Shown here: one piece after another, positions 41,282 through 48,980 of the stretch
How the letters are laid out: every line of letters begins with the position of its first letter
Numbering within the stretch: position 1 is the stretch's first letter
Source: an uncultured Tateyamaria sp.
GTDB taxonomy: Bacteria; Pseudomonadota; Alphaproteobacteria; Rhodobacterales; Rhodobacteraceae
Direction of reading: 5' to 3'
Assembly (NCBI RefSeq): GCF_947504105.1
Contig: NZ_CANNGP010000007.1
Span: forward strand, 62,001 to 126,000
Length of the DNA stretch: 64,000 nt
Made by a program: the position numbers and the translations under genes
The notes under the pieces: generated by a model
Told to the model about the DNA's origin: nothing
What the model saw: the letters and a program-made list of their open reading frames with translations, nothing else
Databases searched by the model: none

Positions 41282-42486
41282 AGACGAAAAAACAGAGCCT
41301 TCAGATAACCACTCTCAGCCAATTGGGGCAGCTGCGGGTGATCCGGCCCTGCAAATCCGGTGTGAAGAAGCACAGGCGACCGCCCGGCCCGCCCGATACC
41401 TCGTACAGAGGCTGTGCGGAACCTGGTCAAATCGGCAGCGTGCGAACAGCTGCACAGACCCAGTATGCCCCCTTCGGCTACCAATGGAGTGGCGAGACGC
41501 GCGACCCTTTCGTAGGCGCGCAGCCCCGCATCAAGGGCTTTTTTGGATGGGGCGAATGCAGGTGGGTCACAAATTACCACATCAAACTGTGCGCCTTCGT
41601 CCCGCAGGGCCGCCAACACGTCAAATGCATCGCCTTGCCGTGCTTCAAACCTTTCATCTGCATTCATTGCGACGGCACCATCGGCGGCGAGAGACAGTGC
41701 AGGCGCAGACCCATCAACACACAGAGCGGACCCCGCGCCGCCCGCCAGCGCCGCCAACCCAAACCCACCGACATGTGAAAAGACGTCCAGCACGCGTGCG
41801 CCGGCTGCGACCGACTTGGCAAAGGCATGGTTATGGCGCTGATCGTAAAACAATCCCGTCTTCTGCCCAGTCGCAACATCAGCCATATATGTCGCGCCAT
41901 TCATAGGCACCGGAATGGGGTTCTCGGGCATCTGACCAGTAAGAACGGCGTTCTGGTCATCCAGCCCTTCCAGGGCGCGTGTCCGCCCACCGGCATTCTT
42001 GATCAGGTTGGAGATTTGCGTCACGCTTTGCATCGCGGCAACCAGATCGTTCAACCGCGCATCGGCCCAAGCGGCGTTTGGCTGAATTACCGCCGTATCG
42101 CCAAAACGATCGATGATCACACCCGGAAGTCCATCTGCCTCGGCATGGATCAGGCCGTAGTAAGGCGCATCGAACAGAGTTTCACGCAATGACAGAGCGC
42201 GGGAAATGCGCGCCTCAAACCACGCCTGATCGACAATCGCATTCGGATCGCGGTCCAGCATTCGCCCCACAATCTTTGACAGCGGATTTACAGCCACAAG
42301 ACCCAGCGGCGCGCGGTCCTCGTCTTCGAGCACAGCCAAGGTACCGGGTGTAAGTGCCTTGGTTCGTCGGTCCAAAACCGCCTCGTTGCCATAGACCCAG
42401 GGAAACCCATACCGGATGCGACGCGCATCCATTTTGGGACGCATACGAAGTTTGGGGCGATCGGACGAAAAAGAGGGCGCTGTCAT
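41278..42486 (-). CDS. Class I SAM-dependent RNA methyltransferase, RlmI-like
   Basis: 402 residues. N-terminal PUA-like part (RIRYGFPWVYGNE, AVLEDEDRAPLGLVAVN), an EEHEAD-type middle, and a Rossmann methyltransferase domain with DVFSHVGGFGLAALAGG near 245 and VICDPPAFAPSKK near 305 (DPP motif). Homologues methylate 23S rRNA cytosine 1962 (RlmI). The start at 42486 is fixed by GAGGAGG just upstream; the ATG at 42507 precedes it. Followed by the PIN gene with a 4-bp overlap. Confidence 0.88.
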   Translation of the reverse strand: MTAPSFSSDRPKLRMRPKMDARRIRYGFPWVYGNEAVLDRRTKALTPGTLAVLEDEDRAPLGLVAVNPLSKIVGRMLDRDPNAIVDQAWFEARISRALSLRETLFDAPYYGLIHAEADGLPGVIIDRFGDTAVIQPNAAWADARLNDLVAAMQSVTQISNLIKNAGGRTRALEGLDDQNAVLTGQMPENPIPVPMNGATYMADVATGQKTGLFYDQRHNHAFAKSVAAGARVLDVFSHVGGFGLAALAGGAGSALCVDGSAPALSLAADGAVAMNADERFEARQGDAFDVLAALRDEGAQFDVVICDPPAFAPSKKALDAGLRAYERVARLATPLVAEGGILGLCSCSHAADLTRFRTASVRGIGRAGRSPVLLHTGFAGPDHPQLPQLAESGYLKALFFRL

Positions 42487-42525
42487 GGCGCCCTCCTCTA
42501 ATCCCATCGACCGTCGCGGGAAAGG

Positions 42526-43197
42526 TCAGATTTGGTTCATTGCCTGAATGAACCCCAGTTGCGGGTTCTGGTACCCGTCAATGGTCGTCAGTTCCTGACG
42601 AATAACTTCAGCCAAATGGTTGGTGATCCGCACCTTCTGGGTGAGACCGCGTGCCTCGGCTTGCAGGGCCTGCTGACCACCGAAGCCATCCAGATCTGCA
42701 CGCACCATGCGGGGTTCTGCCAACAACGCGCCGGTTTCAGGATCGCGGAGTGTCAGCTCAAAATTGATGTTGTGCACGCCACCCACAGTGTAACGTGCCT
42801 TTTCCGTCAGCGCATGGAAGCGCAGAACTTTGACATCAAGCGCAACCGGTACAGCGCCGGCAAGCGGTTCAGTACCGCGGCGCATGGCCGTGTCGAAAAT
42901 GGCGGCGACTTGCGCGTGGCGGTCACCGATTGCATCGCCGCGCCAGACGATGTCGGCCTTCGGCAGGTAACGGTTTGCCTCGGAAACAGACAAAGCACGA
43001 GGCACACGCACGGTGAGGTTCTCCACCCGAACATCCGTCAGCGGCGCCACTAGGGGTGTCGTTTCAACTGCGGCGACGGGCACGGTTGGCAGCGCGGGGG
43101 CTTCGAAGGGAACGTTGCGCGTTGCCACATTTGTGTTCGCACAGGCCGAAACAAGGCCCCCCATCACCAACAGCAATACCAGTTTCATGCGTTTCAT
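42526..43197 (-). CDS. Lipoprotein of DUF6778-like type
   Basis: 223 residues. MKRMKLVLLLVMGGLVSAC is a lipoprotein signal peptide with cysteine 19 in a VSAC lipobox. The body includes RVENLTVRVPRALSVSEANRY near 50 and a later beta-rich region. I am not certain of the family name; I see no catalytic motif. It lies 39 bp upstream of the RlmI gene in the same direction, so it may be cotranscribed. ATG 43197 is preferred, with 43188 as an alternative. Two AAATTGG-type direct/inverted elements lie upstream at 43259-43287. Confidence 0.72.
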   Translation of the reverse strand: MKRMKLVLLLVMGGLVSACANTNVATRNVPFEAPALPTVPVAAVETTPLVAPLTDVRVENLTVRVPRALSVSEANRYLPKADIVWRGDAIGDRHAQVAAIFDTAMRRGTEPLAGAVPVALDVKVLRFHALTEKARYTVGGVHNINFELTLRDPETGALLAEPRMVRADLDGFGGQQALQAEARGLTQKVRITNHLAEVIRQELTTIDGYQNPQLGFIQAMNQI

Positions 43198-43323
43198 CTT
43201 GGTCTCCAGTCGGGGCAGATGCACTGCGCCCTTTTGTTCTGAAGATCAATCTGCGGGCCAAATTGGGCAGAAATTGGACAAATTTGGTTCAAATCCGCGA
43301 TTGTTTAGCGACACAGAACAGTG

Positions 43324-43602
43324 TCAGGCATCACGTTTCCGGCTGCGCCAACCGCCCCGTCGCCGCGGTTGTGCAATCCGTTCCTGTCCGTCGCGCAGGG
43401 TCTGCGTCATTGGGTGATCCGGGTGCTCGTTGCCGTACCGAACCAACAGGCTTGCAAGCAAATCGGCCGGAACATGCGTCCCCGGAACACTAAGCGCCCA
43501 ATCCAGAAAGATGGTCCTGCATTCGGCGGCCGTTATCCCGTCAATGCGGTAAGCCTCAAAAATGAGCCCCTTGGGATCCAGCTCGTCGCCCTTTCTCATC
43601 AC
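43324..43602 (-). CDS. Short protein of unknown function, translationally coupled to glnE
   Basis: 92 residues. Starts MMRKGDELDPKGLIFEAYR and ends in a very basic tail (QPRRRGGWRSRKRDA). It overlaps the glnE stop by 4 bp, so it is translationally coupled. The sequence is compact and has a possible helical core (AECRTIFLDWALSV); no family was recognised. Role in nitrogen control is inferred only from the coupling to glnE. Confidence 0.72.
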   Translation of the reverse strand: MMRKGDELDPKGLIFEAYRIDGITAAECRTIFLDWALSVPGTHVPADLLASLLVRYGNEHPDHPMTQTLRDGQERIAQPRRRGGWRSRKRDA

Positions 43603-46352
43603 TCACGTTCCTTGCCTTGTGTGGCAATATCAATAATCGCCGCAGCTTGTTCGGTCATTGCGGTCAATCGATCCTCTGCCGCGGTCCTTGTCTCCACCCC
43701 TACAGCCCGCAGCAAGACCTCGTGCCCCCCTGCCCCAAGACTATCAAGATCAACCGCGTTTGTGCTGAGCAAACGCGACGCAATCTGCACGCGCCAAAGT
43801 ATCGCGTGGGTTTGCGCAAGATGTTGTGCATCGGCGTCATTCAAAATGCTCACTGCGACACACGCATTCAGACCATCCCGAACTCCGGATCTAACCTCGC
43901 CTATCAGAACGGCGCCGGTTTGCGCCAAAAGTTCAATGTCCTGCAACCGTCCGGCCCCAATCTTGGCATCCCAGATTGAAGCAGGCTGCCTCGCTGCCGC
44001 AATGCGCGCGCGCATCTCGGCCAGTTCAGCAACGACGCTGTCAGGATCGCGTGCCCGACCAATAACCGCCCTTCGAAACAGCTCCACATCCTCGGCAACA
44101 TCCGCAGGCCCCGCCACGACCGTTGCGCGAACCAAGGCAAGGTGTTCCCAAAGCCATGCATCTTCGCGCTGATAGCGCTGGAACGCAGGCCAGCTTGTTG
44201 CGACAGGACCTTGATTGCCGGACGGACGCAAGCGCATGTCCGCTTCGTAAAGACGTCCCTGTGCGGTTTGCGTCGTGATCGCGGTAATCATGGCTTGCGT
44301 GAGGCGCGCATAGTAACTGCGTGTCAGCAGCGGGCGTGGCCCATCCGATTGGTCGACATCATCCGGGTCATAGACGACGATTAGATCAAGGTCTGATTGC
44401 GGTGTCAGGTGCCCGGCTCCCAAACTGCCCATACCGAGGATGACGCCCCCGCGTCCCGGTGGCGGACCATGCCGCTGCGCGAAATGCGTCTGCACTTCCG
44501 GCCACAGCGCCGCGATACTCGCGCGTGCAAGGTCGCTATATTGCCGACCTGCTTCGGTCGCAGTGGTCAATTGGCGCAAATGGTGTACGCCAATGCGAAA
44601 GTGCCACTCCTTGGCCCAGGCACGTATGGCATCCAGCTTGCCCTCGTAATCCGGTTCCGCCACCAGCCTTGCTACCGCCAGATCCGTGAGCACTGCACAA
44701 CCCGGCCATGCGTCAAAAAAACTGCCGCCAATCACTGCATCGAGAACACCCGCGTTGCGGGACAAGTACTGCGCCAAAGCAGGTGAGGTTCCCACAATAT
44801 CGACCAGCAGGTCTATGAGTTGCGGGTTCGCCTCGAACAGGGAAAAGAGCTGCACACCAGCGGGAAGGCCCGCAAGAAAACCGTCAAACGCGGCCAGTGC
44901 TTCCTGCGGCTTTGTTGCAGACGACAGGCGTTCCAATAGAACAGGTTCGATGCGATCAAACAAAGCTGCACCACGTGCACTGCGGAGCGCGGGATAGCTG
45001 CGCCAGCGCGATTGCATCGCATCGTCCAACGCAATGCTGGGCTTTGGTGCGCGGGCATCTGGGGCAAAGAAGCCCTCGGTCTCTGCATGCACTGACGATA
45101 AGCGTTCTTTCAACTCAGTTTCGAGGGCCGAGCGCTCTACGCCCATCATGGCGGCAAGTCGCTCGAACCCTTCTTCCCGGGCCGGCAGCTTATGAGTTTG
45201 TGCGTCTCTTTGCATCTGAACGCGATGTTCAACTGTGCGGGCAAAGCGGTAATGATCGGTAAGTATGTCTGTCGTCGCTTGCGAAACCCATCCCTTAGCC
45301 GCAAGACGGGTCAGTCCCGTGACCGTATCACGGACACGTAAATCTGGGTCGCGCCCTCCGGCGATCAGTTGCCGGGTTTGCGTAAAAAACTCGATTTCGC
45401 GAATGCCGCCCCGTCCCAATTTCATGTCATGCCCGGGTAAAGTGATGGGTCCGCCCGTACCCTTGTGCGCCCGGATAGCCAGACGCATGTCATGCGCATC
45501 CTGCACCGCTGCAAAATCAAGGTGCCGACGCCACACGAAAGGGCGCAGATCATCCAAAAACGCCTCGCCAGCTGCCAGATCACCTGCGCAGGGGCGCGCC
45601 TTGATGTAGGCCGCCCGCTCCCACGTCCGGCCAAGGCTTTCGTAGTAACGCTCTGCAGCACCAATCGAGAGAACGACAGGTGTCACAGACGGATCAGGTC
45701 GCAATCGCAGATCAGTGCGGAAAACATACCCATCCTCGGTTAGATCGCTGAGAAGCTTGCACATCTCCTGCACCGCACGCACGCACCCTTTGCGCACACT
45801 CGCATAGTCGGACGGATCATGGCGCGTCTCATCAAAAAGGCAGATGAGATCAATGTCGGATGAGTAATTCAGTTCAAACGCGCCCATCTTGCCCATGGCC
45901 AGCACAAACAGACCAACTTCACCGGTCGGCAAACGACCCCTACGGACCTGTTCTTCAATGGCTGCGGACAAGGCGACGTCACAAGCCATATCTGCAAGAC
46001 GCGTCAACGCGCCTGTAACGTCCTCGAGCGACCAGACTCCGGACAGGTCTGCCAAGGCCGCCAACAAGGCAACATGGCGCTTTGATTGTCTCAGGGCCGG
46101 TTTCAAAGCGGTCAAGTCCAAGCCAGGAAGCAAAAGCGCTTGCTCAAGCGCAGTGTCGATATCATCCAATGCCGCCGGCAGCCAATCCGCCTCTTTCTCG
46201 ATGAGACCTGCCAGGTAGGGACTGCACCCCGCCGCTCCGACAATCAGGTCCCGCAATTCTCCGGTCAACCCGGGGACTTCTGAAGCCGCCGCCTGTCCCC
46301 GTTCGAGGTCAAACGGGCGTGGCATCCGGGTGATATGATCAGCTAAGCCCAT
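43599..46352 (-). CDS. glnE: Bifunctional glutamine-synthetase adenylyltransferase/adenylyl-removing enzyme
   Basis: 917 residues. Controls glutamine synthetase by adding or removing AMP from its tyrosine, in response to PII proteins. Two nucleotidyltransferase domains: the first (adenylyl-removing) with GKMGAFELNYSSDIDLICLFD near 150-170, and the second (adenylylating) with GSLGAGHLTPQSDLDLIVVYD near 640-665; each keeps the aspartate pair. The length is close to the family's usual (about 940). ATG 46352 has no strong Shine-Dalgarno. A 92-aa gene overlaps its end by 4 bp. No glnA or glnB is present here. Confidence 0.93.
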   Translation of the reverse strand: MGLADHITRMPRPFDLERGQAAASEVPGLTGELRDLIVGAAGCSPYLAGLIEKEADWLPAALDDIDTALEQALLLPGLDLTALKPALRQSKRHVALLAALADLSGVWSLEDVTGALTRLADMACDVALSAAIEEQVRRGRLPTGEVGLFVLAMGKMGAFELNYSSDIDLICLFDETRHDPSDYASVRKGCVRAVQEMCKLLSDLTEDGYVFRTDLRLRPDPSVTPVVLSIGAAERYYESLGRTWERAAYIKARPCAGDLAAGEAFLDDLRPFVWRRHLDFAAVQDAHDMRLAIRAHKGTGGPITLPGHDMKLGRGGIREIEFFTQTRQLIAGGRDPDLRVRDTVTGLTRLAAKGWVSQATTDILTDHYRFARTVEHRVQMQRDAQTHKLPAREEGFERLAAMMGVERSALETELKERLSSVHAETEGFFAPDARAPKPSIALDDAMQSRWRSYPALRSARGAALFDRIEPVLLERLSSATKPQEALAAFDGFLAGLPAGVQLFSLFEANPQLIDLLVDIVGTSPALAQYLSRNAGVLDAVIGGSFFDAWPGCAVLTDLAVARLVAEPDYEGKLDAIRAWAKEWHFRIGVHHLRQLTTATEAGRQYSDLARASIAALWPEVQTHFAQRHGPPPGRGGVILGMGSLGAGHLTPQSDLDLIVVYDPDDVDQSDGPRPLLTRSYYARLTQAMITAITTQTAQGRLYEADMRLRPSGNQGPVATSWPAFQRYQREDAWLWEHLALVRATVVAGPADVAEDVELFRRAVIGRARDPDSVVAELAEMRARIAAARQPASIWDAKIGAGRLQDIELLAQTGAVLIGEVRSGVRDGLNACVAVSILNDADAQHLAQTHAILWRVQIASRLLSTNAVDLDSLGAGGHEVLLRAVGVETRTAAEDRLTAMTEQAAAIIDIATQGKERE

Positions 46353-46430
46353 GGCCGCACCATCAAAGGCAGACCGGGCGCCGTCAATGGCTCTTGCGCA
46401 TGGTCACGCGCTGAACGACAACATCAGATT

Positions 46431-46901
46431 ATGAGCAAGAGCCTGAAACGTGTACGCGCTGCGCTGGACGCAGCAAAGATCGAAACCCAGATCATCGAAA
46501 CGCCGCTGGCCCGTACGGCTGCCGATGCCGCAAACGCCATCGGTTGCGAAATTGACCAGATCGCGAAGTCGATTGTTTTCCAGGGACAAGATAGCGGCAA
46601 GGCCATCCTATTCATCACGGCAGGCGGCAATACCGTAGATGCAGCCAAGGCCGCGGTCGTCGCGGGTGAGGCGTTGGGCAAGGCTGATGCCGCTCTGATC
46701 CGTGCCCAGACCGGGTTTGCCATCGGTGGTGTCTCTCCTGTGGGACATCTGAACCCGATACACACATATCTGGATCCGCGTCTCTTGGAATTCGACGTCG
46801 TTTGGGCTGCAGCAGGCACACCACACCACGTTTTCAGCGCCCAACCGGATGACTTACGCCAAATATCTGACGCACAACCATCTGATTTTACATCACAATA
46901 A
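46431..46901 (+). CDS. YbaK/EbsC-type aminoacyl-tRNA deacylase
   Basis: 156 residues with the editing-domain fold seen in YbaK and ProX proteins, which deacylate mischarged tRNA (Cys-tRNAPro or Ala-tRNAPro). Conserved elements include IAKSIVFQG near 45-53, where the invariant lysine lies, GGNTVDAAKAA near 67, FAIGGVSPVGH near 100, and HTYLDPRLLEFDVVWAAAGTPHHVF near 112-137. It is divergent from glnE. Substrate specificity between YbaK and ProXp-ala cannot be settled. A CRP-like inverted repeat lies downstream, before the DUF2852 gene. Confidence 0.85.
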   Translation: MSKSLKRVRAALDAAKIETQIIETPLARTAADAANAIGCEIDQIAKSIVFQGQDSGKAILFITAGGNTVDAAKAAVVAGEALGKADAALIRAQTGFAIGGVSPVGHLNPIHTYLDPRLLEFDVVWAAAGTPHHVFSAQPDDLRQISDAQPSDFTSQ

Positions 46902-46907
46902 CACTTT

Positions 46908-46984
46908 ATGTGAAAAAGATTTACATCGACCCTTGCAACACGAACCCGTGATCCCAATCTTAGAGATGTGAAACGGCTTCACAT
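46908..46984. promoter_or_regulatory. Repeated ATGTGAA half-sites with an inverted pair
   Basis: ATGTGAA at 46908-46914 and 46966-46972, with the inverted partner TTCACAT at 46978-46984. The second and third form a 7-bp inverted repeat with a 5-bp spacer (GTGAAACGGCTTCAC core), similar in shape to CRP/FNR-type sites. The region lies 53 bp before the DUF2852 gene. Confidence 0.45.
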
Positions 46985-47036
46985 ACAGTCACACATCTTC
47001 GGGGCGCCGACCCCGCATCACGCGAAAGGTTCGAAA

Positions 47037-47444
47037 ATGACGTCCATGTCCACCACTGCCCCCGCCCAGCACAGCGCAGGCGGTTGGTTTTCCAAAACCG
47101 AACGCTGGCTTGACGACCGCGGCAAAGGTGCCTGGATCGCGGCGATGGTCCTCGGTTTCATCTTCTTCTGGCCCGTCGGCCTTGCCATTCTGGCCTATAT
47201 GATCTGGAGTAAACGTATGTTCTCTAAATCCTGCACGACGCGCCGCATGGGCGGTGCAATGACCACGATGCGCTCGACCGGCAACTCGGCATTTGACGCC
47301 TACAAGGCCGATACACTGCGTCGGTTGGAGGAAGAACAGCACAATTTCGAAGCCTTCCTTGAGCGTCTGCGCGAAGCCAAGGACAAGTCCGAGTTCGACC
47401 AGTTCATGGATGAACGCGCCAAAGCAGCAAAGTCCGAAGACTAA
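47037..47444 (+). CDS. DUF2852 membrane protein
   Basis: 135 residues. A single strong hydrophobic segment (about residues 33-55: GAWIAAMVLGFIFFWPVGLAILAYMI) is flanked by charged regions; the C-terminal half is a charged helix with EEEQHNFEAFLERLREAKDKSEF. This matches DUF2852-type proteins found in alphaproteobacteria, whose function is unknown. The start at 47037 is favoured because AAAGG precedes it; the open frame to 46968 overlaps the putative operator. It is followed 57 bp later by the RDD protein in the same direction. Confidence 0.78.
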   Translation: MTSMSTTAPAQHSAGGWFSKTERWLDDRGKGAWIAAMVLGFIFFWPVGLAILAYMIWSKRMFSKSCTTRRMGGAMTTMRSTGNSAFDAYKADTLRRLEEEQHNFEAFLERLREAKDKSEFDQFMDERAKAAKSED

Positions 47445-47501
47445 GCATATCGGCCCCGGCACCGCCTGGGGCCCATACAATTCCACTCTTCGGAGCACAT
47501 G

Positions 47502-47936
47502 ATGCACCTCGCTGACCCCATCACGCAGCCGCAGTTCTACCGCGACGTGGCCGGCAAACGGTTCATGGCCTGGATCGTCGACACGGTCATTATTGGGCTC
47601 ATCTGCGCGTTAATCGTCCCGTTCACAGCGTTTCTCGCTCTATTCTTCTGGGTCGGTCTCTATGCAGTGGTCGGCTTCATGTATCGGACAATCACCTTGG
47701 CCATTGGATCAGGCACATGGGGCATGCGCCTGATGGCAATCGAAATCCGCGACTCATCTGGCGCGCGGCTCGATCTGGGTCAGGCATTCCTGCACACGTT
47801 AGGCTACACGATCAGCTGGGCCGTGGTCCCACTGCAACTGATCTCGATCATGCTGATGGCGACATCGAACCGCGGTCAGGGTTTAACCGATATCGTGATG
47901 GGAAGCGCCGCACTAAATCGGCGCGCGCGCGCCTGA
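47502..47936 (+). CDS. RDD-family membrane protein
   Basis: 144 residues. It has three hydrophobic segments, and the RDD-family residues ([15 protein letters not shown] near residue 20 with the Arg and Asp, and [26 protein letters not shown] near 70). Members are implicated in Na+/H+ antiport or small-molecule transport, but this is not proved for most. The start at 47502 is used because GGAG (47492-47495) gives better spacing than to ATG 47499. Followed by bpt 68 bp later. Confidence 0.85.
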   Translation: MHLADPITQPQFYRDVAGKRFMAWIVDTVIIGLICALIVPFTAFLALFFWVGLYAVVGFMYRTITLAIGSGTWGMRLMAIEIRDSSGARLDLGQAFLHTLGYTISWAVVPLQLISIMLMATSNRGQGLTDIVMGSAALNRRARA

Positions 47937-48004
47937 CAACACGTTACACACTTGCCAGCAATGCGTGCACTGATATCATTTGCGCGAACTTTTGCCGGAT
48001 CACA

Positions 48005-48823
48005 ATGCGCCACACGCTTCCCCTTGCACCGCAGTTCTACGTGACTGCACCTCAACCCTGCCCTTATCTGGACGGGCGGATGGAGCGTAAGCTGTTCACG
48101 GCGCTGCAAGGTGAAAACGCTGAAAAACTGAATGACAGCCTAAGCCAGCAGGGTTTTCGTCGCTCGCAAAACGTGCTGTACCGTCCATCTTGTGCAGACT
48201 GCTCAGCCTGCTTGTCCGCACGGATCGACGTTTCGGCATTTAGCCCGTCCAAAAGTCAAAAACGAACCATCAAGCGCAACGAAAGCCTTGAACGTCGCGC
48301 CACGTCACCTTGGGCAACCGAAGAACAATACGCGCTCTTTCGCGACTACCTGGACAGTCGTCACGCCGACGGCGGCATGGCCGATATGGATGTGTTCGAA
48401 TTTGCCGCCATGATCGAGGAAACGCCGATCCGCAGCCGCGTGATCGAATATGCCGACAAGCGTTCAAACGATCTGACCGGGGTCAGCCTGACGGATGTGC
48501 TGACCGATGGGCTCAGCATGGTCTACAGCTTCTATGCACCGGGCATGCAACGCCAGTCTCTGGGCACATACATGATCCTGGATCACGTTCGGATCGCGCA
48601 AGAAGCCAATTTGCCATATGTCTACCTGGGCTACTGGGTGCCAGGTAGCCAAAAGATGGGATACAAATCCAAGTTCTCGGGACTTGAGGTTTACATCGGC
48701 GGTCGCTGGCAAAAGATGCGCAACCCTGACTCTTTCAGCCCGGACATGCATCCGCTTTCGACCGATCCGATTGCCGAACAGGTGGCAAACATATCACTGC
48801 CTGACACGCGCCCGACGCGGTAA
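48005..48823 (+). CDS. bpt: Aminoacyl-tRNA-protein transferase, Bpt type (leucyl/arginyltransferase)
   Basis: 272 residues. Bpt adds leucine from Leu-tRNA to N-terminal Asp/Glu of proteins, marking them for ClpS/ClpAP degradation. Visible family features are [13 protein letters not shown] near residue 18, [18 protein letters not shown] near 56-75 with cysteine pairs, [25 protein letters not shown] near 165-190, and [20 protein letters not shown] near 205-225. ATG 48005 is chosen; the frame open to 47717 runs through the RDD gene. It is the last gene of the plus-strand run before a terminator. Confidence 0.92.
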   Translation: MRHTLPLAPQFYVTAPQPCPYLDGRMERKLFTALQGENAEKLNDSLSQQGFRRSQNVLYRPSCADCSACLSARIDVSAFSPSKSQKRTIKRNESLERRATSPWATEEQYALFRDYLDSRHADGGMADMDVFEFAAMIEETPIRSRVIEYADKRSNDLTGVSLTDVLTDGLSMVYSFYAPGMQRQSLGTYMILDHVRIAQEANLPYVYLGYWVPGSQKMGYKSKFSGLEVYIGGRWQKMRNPDSFSPDMHPLSTDPIAEQVANISLPDTRPTR

Positions 48824-48936
48824 ACGTCAAAAGATTTCGCAGATCGCATACTCCCCTCCCTCTGAGGGCCAGAGTACTCTGAGTATCGGACATCCTAACA
48901 TAAACGCTTCGTTGCTGGTTTTCTGGCAGAAGAAAC

Positions 48937-48960
48937 AAGGGCGGCCCGATGGCCGCCCTT
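48937..48960. terminator. Bidirectional hairpin terminator between bpt and the TRAP operon
   Basis: Perfect 10-bp stem AAGGGCGGCC (48937-48946) / GGCCGCCCTT (48951-48960) with loop CGAT. On the minus strand it is followed by TTGTTTCTTC, a fair U-tract, and lies 21 bp past the TRAP permease stop; on the plus strand it lies 114 bp after the bpt stop. Confidence 0.8.
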
Positions 48961-48980
48961 CTCGTTGGATCAAGATATTA

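Noticed and set aside
43259-43287. AAATTGG repeats and CCAAATT/AATTTGG arms upstream of the lipoprotein gene
   Set aside because: Short, AT-rich and irregular; could be promoter composition alone.
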